This document shows positions 33,987 through 46,475 of a DNA stretch of 64,000 nt, one piece after another; position 1 is the stretch's first letter; each line of letters opens with the position of its first letter. Made by a program: the position numbers and the translations under genes. The DNA comes from Actinernus sp. WN-2022 (taxonomy: Eukaryota > Cnidaria > Anthozoa > Actiniaria > Actinernidae), in contig JAOWCC010001368.1 in NCBI GenBank assembly GCA_030867875.1, positions 868,001-932,000 of the forward strand, given 5' to 3'. The notes under the pieces were generated by a model. That model was not told where the DNA came from, searched no databases, and worked only from the letters and a program-made list of their open reading frames with translations.

Positions 33987-36389
33987 ATATACCGTCGGTT
34001 AGGTTTTTGTTCGGCGGTGCGAAAAAAGTAACGTGTTCTATCGTTGCAGACAATAGAACGTCTCGTCGCGCGAATATAGTTGAGTAATTGACGTCAATCC
34101 CGCTGAAAATTAGCTCTAGCTGTCACGATCATATAAACAATATTCGGACCCCCAAAAATAACACTTCCCGTCGTCATATCGAAAAAACGGCTTGGACAGG
34201 AAAAAATATAGAAACTTTACTTTACAAATACGCAAAAATATCACTGGCTCAAAATGTTGTCGGTTGTCGTAAGAAATATGCAAGTTTACTGAGAAGAGTA
34301 GTACTCCTTAACATGATACGGTATGAACCGAGAAGAGTAGTACTCCTTAACATGATACAGTAGTGAAGAAAATGACTCATTTCTTTAAAAGTAATGGGTT
34401 ACAATTTTGGTCAGTTCAAAAATAAAAGTTGCAAGTCATAATTTATTTGGCCAACAAAATAATAAAACGTCAGCTCATACTTTTGTTCTATTTCAACGGT
34501 CGGCCGCAACGGACTTTAGTTTATTAGTAAAGTTATGATCCTGTTATGTTTAGTTAGTTTGTTATGATGCCAGTATTCTTGAGGCCCTGTTAGGGTTTTA
34601 GGATTATGGATTATTAGGGTTTTCAGAGACGGGATACGAATTATTGGCAACTAAATAAAAAGATTACGGATTATTTGGGTTGGATTTTAGGACTACGGAT
34701 TACTATCACATCGATGACTTACGGATATTTGCGTTTACAAAATAAGGATACGGATTATTTCCAAAATTTACCCAGGATTACGGATTATTCAGATCCCCCT
34801 GACAACAGGGCCTCATTCTTAATGTGGAATGGTGATATTTGTAAATATTTTACTTGGCAGTGTTGATAATGTGTAATACTTGGTAATTGGTGTGTCTATC
34901 AAAGAAGCTTGTAAATATACGCTGTGGAAAACAACAATAAACACTACCGCCTTGAAATTAATGAAGTCAGATTTGTTTGCCATCTACCCTGCTACACAGA
35001 TTCCTTCCCCCTCTACATGCCATAGAGTACCACGTGATTGGACTTGTAAATATATATATGCTGTGGAAAACGACAACAAACAACAATATATTTATTTGTA
35101 CCAATCAATTTACATTTTTGTTTTATATAATAAGAAAATAAGCAGAAAGTGTGGTACGGGCGCCCTAGAATAACTAAAAAGCTAATCTAGCTGGGGCGCC
35201 CTTATCTGATAAATGTGCAAAGAAAGGTGCGAAAGAGGAGAGTGCGTGAATATACTTAATTTGCAATTAATAGTAAAAACGTAAATCTTGAATAAAACTT
35301 GACAAAAACCTATACAGTGTCTTCTTGTGTTCCTTAACTATGTCTGTGCCATGTTACAGCGAATTTCAGCTTGGGCTACTTGTGGGAAAATTATGCTGGG
35401 AATTTTAAACTAACTAAAACCCTACCCTGAACCATAAAAAAAAACCTAACCGGTCAGTAAACAAGATCTTACCCACCTAGAGCTAGGGTTCTCAAGAAAA
35501 ACTCGCAAACTCAACCTCCCTCTACGCCCGTGTGAAATCGTTTGGCGAAACTGAACAAACTGTGTCAACCGAGCCGACTTTTACAGAATAATCACAGCTG
35601 CGGCTGAGCTAACAAAAAGCATTTGAACTGATTAAAAAAAAATGGTACTGGTTCAAAAAAATGGTACTGGTTCCAAAAAATGGTACTGGTTCAAAAAATT
35701 TGTACTGGTTCAAAAATTTTGAACCAAAGATATAATTGAACCACAACAGATATATTGATTTAGATGGGAGGTCTGTTGGATATATTGATTTAGATGAGAG
35801 GTCTGTTGGATATATTGATTTAGATGGGAGGTCTGTTGGATATATTGATTTAGATGAGGTCTGTTGGATAAATTGATTTAGGTGAGGTCTGTTGGTTATT
35901 TAACAATTAGACCTGCAGCCCGCATGGGCTACGAGTCAATAGCCTGTGAGGCCAAGCCGAATGGGCTATTTAACTCGTAGCCCATGAGGGCGAGAGGTCT
36001 AATTATTGTTTTAGTATAAACTAACTAGTCGGACAGTAGAAAATAATAGAAATATGATTATTTTTTTTATTTCATGAAAATGCGTGCGGTTTTTCTCTAC
36101 CACGGGCTATCACAAATAGACCTATAGTAGGGTAGCCAATCAGAATGCAGGATTTGTAATAGCTAGTCCACTAGTTGGTTTATACTAAATTGATTTAGAT
36201 GAGAGGTCTGTTGAATATATTGATTTAGATGAGATGTCTGTTGGATATTTAACAATTATTCACCAATGAAAGTGGAATAGTGGTGGATATTTACTAAGCC
36301 ACTTCGGCGAGGTAAATATCCACCACTATTCTGTTTCAGTTTAACTTATTTGCCGCAAATATAAATAGTAAACTTACAAAGAATAAAAT

Positions 36390-36870
36390 AAGTGGTGGGG
36401 TAGCCCAAGAGAAACCACAAAGGCTTGTGAAGTTTTGGGCCACATCGTTACAATTAATATTGGTTAATGGATTAATAGAGGCGGCAAGAGCAACACACTA
36501 ACAATTAAACAACTCAATCAACAAATACATTACAATGCACACATAAAGGGTAATAAAATAATTAATTGCGGGAGAGAAGATAGTTCTTAATTTTGAATTG
36601 AAAAGAAGAAAACGACCTTACGTTACGTATATTTGAACTCAAAGTATTGTAAAATTTAGGACCTTGGAAACTAACAGAGAACAGTCTTATTTGTTCTTAC
36701 ACATTTAGGAACATGAAATAAATGAGAACTTCGGATATTGTAACTGTGAATTTGATCGTTCCTCAACAATAAGTTGTCGAAACCGTAAGGAAGTAAATTT
36801 ATTGAAGGGCTCTTAAAGCATGAAAACGACCTGTACATGTATGTGACAATTTGCATCACTCGATTCCGTT
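36390..36870 (-). pseudogene. LINE 3' remnant, copy 3
   Basis: Counterpart of 13,060-13,540. It shares GGGCTCTTAAAG with copy 2. Confidence 0.7.
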
Positions 36871-37967
36871 ATTACTTTTACGGTCGCTTTTAAGTTTTAT
36901 CAAGTCAAATAAAGTCTAATTTTACGAAGATCGTGTATGTGAAAATGCTGATTATATATTTTCATGGATTACACGGATTAGACCCGATTCCCTTTGGTTT
37001 CCCTTCGGATACACCATACGGTTTCTTCTTAAGAATCTTTTAGAAGTACCCAGGCAAAGCACAAACAAGGACCAACATGACTATCTTTGGAAAGCTAAGA
37101 CCACGAAACTTACCGAAATGACCTTCTTAGCTCCAAAATATTCACAGTTTGCTGGCTTCGCCTAAAGACTACCCTGGTTGCCAGAGGTTCTAATGCCCTC
37201 TCTAAGCCAAAGTTGGCGAGAAGCGTAGCAACAAGAAGGTACTCCTTGCAGCTTTGCATCTAAACTTTGGCTTAGAGGGAAGTAGAACCTCTGGCATCCA
37301 GGGTACCTGAAGACGTGACTCTGTGTAAATCTCCAGCGATAACGAATCGCATTTTAGTCCAACAGCTAGTTCTTCTATCATGAGTGAAGTTATGATGTCC
37401 AACGGCACTTTGAGCCCCAACCAAACAAGTCCAACATCACCCAACATCGTCGCCGGGTACAACATGTTGGACTTGTTTGGCCACCATGTTGGATGATGTT
37501 GGGTGATATTTTCTTTTGTGTTTGACATTCGTCCAACGTTGTCCAACAATGTTGGGTGATGTTGGCCAACAATGTTGCATTCGTTTGTACGGGCCATTAC
37601 ACAAAGTCACTATTTCCAAATATTAGTCCACCATTCCAACAAGAACCTCCACTGTTTCAACCATCTCTCCAACTTGGAGTCCAACTTCAGAGAGAGCGAA
37701 AGTCAGTTTGAGATTCAGTTTGTAAGTGGTAAACTATTTCACACCGAAATATACAGCAAATGAGCGTGTGCACAACAATATGGTTTCTAGGCCTCTCTCT
37801 CCCCCCCCCCCCAATAGAATAGCAAAACAATAATAACTCTTTTTGCTGTAGAAATGACTTGATGACTTGCTTAATTTGAGCACTATTTCATTTCTTTCAG
37901 ATTTCAATTGATATCCTAACATTCTAGAGCAGAAATTACAGGTTTTCTTAATCAAAAAGCGAAGTTG

Positions 37968-38803
37968 ACTTTCAAGATTTTCAAATTGTCACATATGTAG
38001 GTAATTTTCATGCTGACCCCTTCAATTGTTTTGATACGAATACATACATGTAAATTTTCCCAAATTGAGTTTATAATAAATATCTTCAAATTTCATAATC
38101 CTTTGTTGTTTGACTATTGGCTCAGTATGGGCATCAAATGCTTCCTTATCTATAATTCTAATTACACATTTTTGGAGCAATGATACGGTAGTAACGCAAT
38201 AATGGAGGTATGGGTACACTAGGGGAAAGTATAGTGTTTGTAGGGCCGGCTTAGAAACTAGAAATTAGAAATTGAGCATAATTACAAATTCAAACTTTGA
38301 TGATAGTGTTCTTGAAAATTTAGAATGGGACTGACTATCTACTCGCCGAAGTATTAAGCTATTGGCCATCGAAATGTACAAAGTGTACAATAATCAAGTG
38401 CCTAAATATTTAATTAATAAATTTTCTAAAGTTGTGACCCAATATAATATAAGAGGTTCGACAACAAAATTACAATTGCCTCTCCCAAAAACAAACTATG
38501 GGAAAAAGCATTTCGGCTACAAAGGAGCTTTTGTCTGGAATTCTTTACCTGAAGAGATACAGGAACTTTCCAAATCAATTACTAATTTTAGAAATAAGCT
38601 GAACAAATTACCCCACTGCTTCTTTGATGCCCTGTAAATTGAGCATTTATCCTTTTTATATCATATCATTTTATATCATAGTATATTCTACATGTATATA
38701 TAAATATTGTAATATTTTTATACACAGCTTTTATGGAAAACTGTGTTGTATTAGACTGATAGAACTACTGTGTTGAAATAAAATATTTACTTACTTGTAA
38801 AAA
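37968..38803. pseudogene. Pair of opposed LINE 3' remnants, copy 3
   Basis: Minus-strand (37,968-38,228) and plus-strand (38,308-38,803) counterparts of 14,640-15,475. One private substitution, TTTGACTATTGG, near 38,110. Confidence 0.7.
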
Positions 38804-39372
38804 CTTACTAATTAAGGCAAAAAAACTTTAATGCATTTTTGTTTTAATACAAATGCATGCTTGTATAAAATTTCATAAGCCAGAAAGTTTAAGCTTTCTG
38901 CTGTCATAGCCGTTATACAAATCTCCAAACATTTCTCTTCCAATTCTGAAGACTTACTCTGCTGTCCAGACTTCCATTCTCCCAATTTACACATGCCCGA
39001 GCAATTCTAATACTCTGTAATCATTGGCACAGTTCATTTGGCAGTCAAACGGGTTCAGTCTTTGTTCGTTTAGAGCTCTCTAAATAGTAAATAAATAAGT
39101 TTTCATATATGCTTCTCTTCATCCAGCTCTTTTGATGCCTTCCATTCTCACTCTCACTGAACAATGATTTGATTATTCAAGCCTCAGCAAATTCTAATTT
39201 GAATATGAATAAACAAATCCAGTGGAATTTTTCCTTCTGTTTATATTGTTTAATTAGTTGTGTCATGAATATCTGATTGTGAGAAGCCATTTCAAAGCCT
39301 AGTGATTGTTTTAGATGTGGTTTCTAGATCCTCGTGCCATGAACATCTAATGTAGTTGTGTGTTCATACCAG

Positions 39373-42300
39373 GTGCAAGTGTTAATACCAGGGAGAAGGA
39401 TGGCCTAACACCATTACATCTTGCTGTTTACCATGGCAATGCTAACTGTGTGAAAATACTCATTGACTATGGAGCTGATGTGAACAGCACTTCAAGGTAC
39501 AATATACACAGCAAGAACATAATCAGGGTATACAAACATAACAGACCTATGTTACCATGCTGCAACTTCCCTGCAATGTATTAAATTGTGTTAAATATAT
39601 CTTTAAACACAAAGATCTTCAACAAATCCTTGAGGATCTTAACAAAGATCTTTGAGGATCTTTCAAAGAAAATCCCTGAGGATCCTTGCAAGTTCTTTGA
39701 AAAATCCTTGAGGTTCTTAACAAAGATCTTTGAGGATCTTTCACAGAAAATCCCTGAGGATCCTTGCAAGTTCTTTGAAAAATCCTTGAGGATCTTTCAA
39801 ATATAATCCCTGAAGTCATCCTTGTAAGGATCTTAACAAAGATCTTTGAGGATCTTGTAAAGTGAGGATCTTTGCATTTTCTTTGAAAGATCCTTGTAAG
39901 ATCTTTGTAAGATCCTCAATTTTGAGGATCTTTGGCAGGTCTTTGAGGATCCTGTGAGTTCCTTGAGGATCTTAAATAATACAAGGCTTTTCACCAGGGA
40001 TAAGAGAGCTTAAGCAATGACGATGGCAACAGCAGTGATGATGGGATGTAGAAAAGTGTTTTCCCTCAAAATTTGGTGTTTACTATTCCTTTATTTGCCT
40101 TTAATTACTTTCACATCAAAAAATATGATAAGCATAGAATTATTTTCATGCCAAATGAAAACAGAGTGATGACTTTCTTATGTTTGCATTCTCTTGTTAA
40201 CATAGCTGAAATGTTGGGGTTGTCAAGTTGTGTTTTTGCAGAGAATGGCCAAACTGCATGTGTATTTTCATGTTCAGTTATTGTATTTTGTTAAGGCTAT
40301 TGTTTTATATTGTTGTCCTATATGTTGCCATCATTGAACTTAAGCTCTCTATTTTGTGTCCAGGTTCGGCAGTACCCCATTACACCAGGCTGCCTATTTT
40401 GGTCACTTTGCCAGTGCACAGATCCTACTACAGGCAGGAGCTCTAGTTAATGTGGAGGAGGCCTGGGGACAGACACCACTATTCCTCGCTGCACAGAGAG
40501 CACACAGGTGAGTGTATTTAGGTACTCTAGGAGAATGAAATTAGTTTAAAATGAAATTCAACCTTAATTATATAGATTGAAACATTAAATTATTATGCAT
40601 AAAGAGATCCTGAATGATGTTGTTGCTTTATAGTGGGGTAGTGCAATTACTGCTGCAGTACAATGCATCTGTTGTGCAAACAGACAAAGCCCATTATAAG
40701 ACTGCTCTTCACGTGGCCTGCGAGGCACAAAGCATTGCATGTGTGCAATACCTCCTGGATGCTGGTGCTAACCCCAATGTACAGAGCAGTAGTGGAAAAA
40801 CACCAATGCATGAAGGTGAGGCTGTTATTGCCACTTTAGTGCCGTTTGTCTGTGTTAATTGTGTATTGTGACCACACTACCAAGAGACAATATTGTAAGT
40901 GAAATAGTTTACTTAGGAGTCAGTCATACACACCCTAACTAAATACATCATGTAAACCTACATGAAGTGTGTCAGATACAAAAAACCACTAAAAGAACAC
41001 TCTGTAGAGGTGACCAAAAATTATTCCCTTGGGTTAGGGCCAGAAACGTATTCCCCGACTCTGTGTCCATTGGCTTGTGAGATGCAGGCGAGGTAATGTT
41101 ACTACGTTCTACTCTGTGTCCATTGGCTTGTGAGATGCAGGCGAGGTATGTTATTATATGCTCTACTCTGTGTCCATTGGCTTGTGAGATGCAGGCGAGG
41201 TATGTTAATATGCTCTACTCTATGTGTCCATTGGCTTGTGAGATTGCACTGGCGAAGTATTTTAATATGCTCTACTCTGTGTCCATTGGCTTGTGAGATG
41301 CAGGCGAGGTAATGTTAATACGCTCTACTCTGTGTCCATTGGCTTGTGAGATGCAGGCGAGGTATGTTAATATGCTCTACTCTCTGTGTCCATTGGCTTG
41401 TGAGATGCAGGCGAGGTATGTTAATATGCTCTACTCTGTGTCCATTGGCTTGTGAGATGCACTGGCGAGGTATTTTAATATGCTCTACTCTGTGTCCATT
41501 GGCTTGCGAGATGCAGGCGAGGTATGTTAATATGCTCTACTCTTTGGATTTTAGTTGTGACAAGTGAGGAGGTAGAACCACTGACATACCTTCTTGTGGA
41601 ATATGGTGCAAGATGTGATATCTGTGATCAAAGCGAAAGTTCACCTGTGGCTGGCCTGGAGGGTCTCATGCTGCGCTATTCTAATGGTTCAAATATGGAA
41701 CAGTACACAAGATATCAACAACTGCTAGAGTTTCTGTGGAAAGCGCATGGTGAGTCAACATGTAATTCACATGTCTGAGTGTTTAGTCATTGGTTTTATC
41801 TTCGACAGAGTGATTGTAACATGGCAGGTTACTTACTCTAAAAGCAATTGTTTTTACCATTAAGCCGAGTTCTGGGTCCTGGAAGTTCTTTTTGTACCCT
41901 GGAAAACTCCTGGCATTTCATCATCTCTCAGTAAGTACGAACACTGTTTGAGACATGGCACAAAGCGTGCGTCACAAGAAAAAAGTCACAAGCAGAAAGG
42001 CTAAGAAGATTGATGATATAACTTATTTTAAACTTATTGAATTAACCGAGAATAGAAAGCACTGAAGCGGAATCCCACGAGCAAAAGCCAAGCAATTCGC
42101 AAGCAACAAGCGAAGTAGCCTGCGTAGCCCGGCGCCGGCTACAAAGCGAATAAGCGAAGCAAAGCACGAGGTTAGCAAAACCCCTGTAAGGGCCACCCCA
42201 AACATTCTGCTACTGGCCAGCATGTCTAAGTTTAACCTTGCCTAATTACATTAGCCTCATAAAACATCCATACCTCCTTACAAGCTGCAGTGTAAAGAAT

Positions 42301-42702
42301 CTTGTTTAGTATTTTATCCGGCTAGTTGTGAGCTTATGTTCAAGATGGTGGCTAGCTGTTGTATTGTGATCAATGTTATGTTATGATTTAGTGCCATCTA
42401 TTTGGTGTACATTGTATGCCACTAAAGGTGTAGATGCAAGTGGAGTATAGATGCAAGTTTTCCATACCTGCACCATATGTAAACTATTTCCTAAGTATAT
42501 TTTTCAATGAACAATCAATAGTTTTAATCGTTAAATTGTTCACTTTGTAGGTCAACCCAAGAGCCTGATGCAGATGTGTAGAGGTACCATCCGTCGGATA
42601 TTTTCCCCAAACAGCCTTAATCTTGTCAATGAACTAGACATTCCATCCTGCCTTAAGAACTACATCCTTCATGTAGTGGAGGACACAGCAGATGAGGGCT
42701 GA
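39373..42702 (+). CDS. ASB gene copy 3, exons 2-6 only
   Basis: Exons 39,373-39,496; 40,364-40,507; 40,634-40,815; 41,555-41,749; 42,551-42,702. Frame and splice sites are intact. The only coding difference I found from copy 1 is AGC to AAC in exon 6 (near 42,611), a serine to asparagine change in the SOCS box linker (the residue equivalent to 296 of copy 1). As in copy 2, exon 1 is absent. The 3' flank differs from copies 1 and 2, starting with a 3-bp insertion at ~42,726. Confidence 0.8.
39618..39982. repeat. GATC minisatellite, copy 3
   Basis: Counterpart of 16,290-16,665, one 11-bp unit shorter. Confidence 0.75.
41052..41549 (+). repeat. 52-bp minisatellite, copy 3
   Basis: Counterpart of 17,735-18,232, before exon 5 of copy 3. 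Confidence 0.8.
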
Positions 42703-43967
42703 GTGATCAAACATGCTTTACTGTTGGTGATGTGGCTCATGTGTACTATTGTCCGTCACAGTGCAAAAGTTGGTCAACCCTCAACCAACATCTCTATGGA
42801 CACTCGACTGACTCTCGGATGAGCGTTCATTAAGATGTTGGTTGAGGGTCGATCGAGCCTTTTTCCCTGTGCCGCCTGATACCGAAAATTTACTAATATG
42901 CCATCAACCCCCTGGGGTATTAGTGAGGTGTTGATTAAACTTAATTAAATAGTTCGACTATTAGGTCTAACCTCTTCTAAACCCGTTTTTCCAAACTAAA
43001 ATTCTCAATTGAAACTGCAAGACAATGCTATTTCTCTGTCTTGTTTAAGCTACAATACGAAACAAATGGATCAGTTTTTTTGAAAGATACTTGCAACAAG
43101 GTTTCATTTGTCTCAATGTGGTGAGACGGAGAGTCTGACTGAAATAAAATAGTTTGGAAAAACGGGGAATAGTTTGGAAGAGGTTGTCTGAAATATGTAG
43201 TTTTTGTTAATTGTAACAAGGTCTAAAATAGTAACGGTGGCTGAGCAGTATTGTGTATATCGACAGACTGTTGGTCGACAATCTCGTACCCAGACCTATT
43301 TGTTTCTTACTGCGCATGCTCGACGAGATAGGTTGGTCCAGATCTCGAGACCTGTCAATGGCCAAAAAGCAGGCTAAATTATCAGGAATGGCAGGTGAAG
43401 GTAATTTTGAACTGCCAAAGCAAAAATAAAATGGCAGGCGATATGGTACAGGTTTGATTTGTTTGCTTGTAAACTGCGACACACCATATTTTTTACGACA
43501 ACTGACAGCAGTTAAGAACGAACCATGTGATTCGAATTTTCTGTACAACGTGATCACTGTTTGATATACCGTCGGTTAGGTTTTTGTTCGGCGGTGCGAA
43601 AAAAATAACGTGTTCTATCGTTGCAGACAATAGAACGTCTCGTCGCGCGAATATAGTTGAGTAATTGACGTCAATCCCGCTGAAAATTAGCTCTAGCTGT
43701 CACGATCATATAAACAATATTCGGACCCCCAAAAATAACACTTCCCGTCGTCATATCGAAAAAACGGCTTGGACAGGAAAAAATATAGAAACTTTACTTT
43801 ACAAATACGCAAAAATATCACTGGCTCAAAATGTATGGCACTTTAACTGTTGTCGTAAGAAATATGCAAGTTTACTGAGAAGAGTAGTACTCCTTAACAT
43901 GATACGGTATGAACCGAGAAGAGTAGTACTCCTTAACATGATACAGTAGTGAAGAAAATGACTCATT

Positions 43968-45571
43968 ACTCGGGCTGCCTGTACCTGTGAGTCTTAAAAT
44001 GCAAGTCGTTTTTTTTTTTTTTTTAATCAGTGTCAGACGGCTTCTGCGCATGCGTTAAAGGTCAAATTCAAACCAATCAGATTGCACTGTGCTGGTCACG
44101 CAACAATCGCCAGGTTAAATGTATTTACATAAGTGAATACAGTAAATCAAAATGGTCGACCCGCGAGGGCGAAAGCCTTCCAACAGGCTCAGGATATTTC
44201 AACTGGCGCTCTTGTTGACCATAAAAATACATGAACAACCAGGAGCCGTAATACATTCGATCAGCGCTGTTTGGACAGATCCAATGTACATTTAGAAACG
44301 TAAGCGAAATACAATATCCAAACACGTTTGGATATCAACGGGTATCGAATTATAATCAAAGGTTAGATCTCGTTTTTTCTTTGTTCCCATGTATTAAATT
44401 TCAAGCGAACTTTTCTACTTTCAACACACCGGTCGCTAAACTGTACGAAATCTCCAAGAATAAATCCCTAATGTCCAAACTAACGGGAAAAACTGAAAGA
44501 GGAAATCCTTGTGAGCAATCGACGTACATATGAAGCTTTATAAGTTATCATCGACTATATGGGAGTCAAACATCGAGCTGCTATGAAACCGCTTGTGACA
44601 GTTTGTTTACGCACTTTCGTGGTCGCTAAACTGTACGAAATCTCCAAGGATATATCCCTAATGTCCAAACTAAAGGGAAAAACTGAAAGAGGAAATCATT
44701 GTGACCAATTGCCATGCATATGAAGCTCCAGAAGTAATTATTGAATACATGAGAACCCATAGAGAAAACCGATAATAATGAACACGGTATTAGTTTCACG
44801 GACATTTGTGGCTTAACTGAACTCGCGCTACAGCATATATAGCTTGAAATACTGTACGAAAACTCCCGTTTAAAAATTTCCTGATGCCGAAAGGACCGTA
44901 GCATTTAAACAAGATATCCTTCTGACCAATCGACATACATATTAAGCTGTGAAAGTATGTTTCCATTCCATAACAGCCGATAGTGCAAACTAGTAAACTG
45001 CCACTAGTAAATTAACCTTGCGTACTTCCACGAGTACTGAACTTTCTAGCGTCAAATGCATGTGTTACGTTTCCAAACTTTAGGACAAGAAATCTTCCAT
45101 AGAATGTTCTATTTTTTTTACAGCTGAGAACTGTATTATTAAACATAAGAAATAAAACAATGGTGCCATTTGAAGAATTATATCATGTCAAAAATGCAAA
45201 CGAAGAAAAATATATATCTACGGACGCGAGCAGCTCGATCGTTTCACTTTGGTCAAATTCGGACTGTTTACGACTGGAACCTGCAGTTTTACCGGACCTG
45301 CAGACTAAATTGTAAACGTGCCGTTGCATGAATAAGTAGTGTTTACAGTAAAATATCAACTACTTTAATTTACATACGAGAAAACAAAAATATTAAATTA
45401 CATACATGTATATATACTAGGGGAGCAGAGAATGAAAGTCACCGCGCTACCGGCCACTCCTAAAGACTGCTAATAATTATTCCCTTTGGTTATTACTAAG
45501 AGGGTTTCAAATGAAAGTGTATTTCATCTTCAATCTCATGTGGCCCGAGTGAAAGCCCAGATGGGCTCTTG
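43968..45571. mobile_element. 1.6 kb non-autonomous insertion specific to copy 3
   Basis: In copies 1 and 2 'gaaaatgactcatt' runs directly into 'tctttaaaagtaatggg'. In copy 3 about 1.6 kb separates them. The insert begins ACTCGGGCTG and near its right end reads '..tggcccgagtgaaagccc', giving short imperfect inverted termini. Inside are two ~190-bp tandem units starting 'ggtcgctaaactgtacgaaa' (~44,621 and its upstream partner at ~44,431) and a third degenerate one (~44,850). No transposase. A DNA transposon relative is likely, though the superfamily is not assigned. Confidence 0.75.
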
Positions 45572-46475
45572 TTTCTTTAAAAGTAATGGGTTACAATTTT
45601 GGGCAGTTCAAAAATAAAAGTTGCAAGTCATAATTTATTTGGCCAACAAAATAATAAAACGTCAGCTCATACTTTTGTTCTATTTCAACGGTCGGCCGCA
45701 ACGGACTTTAGTTTATTAGTAAAGTTATGATCCTGTTATGTTTAGTTAGTTTGTTATGATGCCAGTATTCTTGAGGCCCTGTTAGGGTTTTAGGATTATG
45801 GATTATTAGGGTTTTCAGAGACGGGATACGAATTATTGGCAACTAAATAAAAAGATTACGGATTATTTGGGTTGGATTTTAGGACTACGGATTACTATCA
45901 CATCGATGACTTACGGATATTTGCGTTTACAAAATAAGGATACGGATTATTTCCAAAATTTACCCAGGATTACGGATTATTCAGATCCCCCTGACAACAG
46001 GGCCTCATTCTTAATGTGGAATGGTGATATTTGTAAATATTTTACTTGGCAGTGTTGATAATGTGTAATACTTGGTAATTGGTGTGTCTGTCAAAGAAGC
46101 TTGTAAATATACGCTGTGGAAAACAACAATAAACACTACCGCCTTGAAATTAATGAAGTCAGATTTGTTTGCCATCTACCCTGCTTCACAGAGATTCCTT
46201 CCCCCTCTACATGCCATAGAGTACCACGTGATTGGACTTGTAAATATATATATGCTGTGGAAAACGACAACAAACAACAATATATTTATTTGTACCAATC
46301 AATTTACATTTTTGTTTTATATAATAAGAAAATAAGCAGAAAGTGTGGTACGGGCGCCCTAGAATAACTAAAAAGCTAATTTAGCTGGGGCGCCCTTATC
46401 TGATAAATGTGCAAAGAAAGGTGCGAAAGAGGAGAGTGCGTGAATATACTTAATTTGCAATTAATAGTAAAAACG

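Larger units (their letters stand above)
23665..35277. repeat. Tandem unit copy 2 (11.61 kb)
   Basis: Same content as copy 1, with only the right half of the intron 1 foldback element. From the LINE onward I saw no difference from copy 1; the left half has scattered substitutions relative to both other copies. The 30-bp minisatellite is reduced to two units (24,116-24,177). Confidence 0.95.
35278..46475. repeat. Tandem unit copy 3 (11.2 kb)
   Basis: Lacks the 2.1 kb LINE, carries a private 1.6 kb insertion (~43,968-45,571), and has many private substitutions in its 3' half. It ends at AACG (46,472-46,475), beyond which unrelated single-copy sequence begins (accagcacaag). Confidence 0.95.

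Noticed and set aside
11919..46475. The three units as an assembly artefact (haplotypes placed in tandem).
   Set aside because: Not fully excluded, but unlikely: the copies differ in LINE presence, a private 1.6 kb insertion, minisatellite lengths and many substitutions, and the internal junctions use the same AACG joint as the outer breakpoints. Read depth would settle it.
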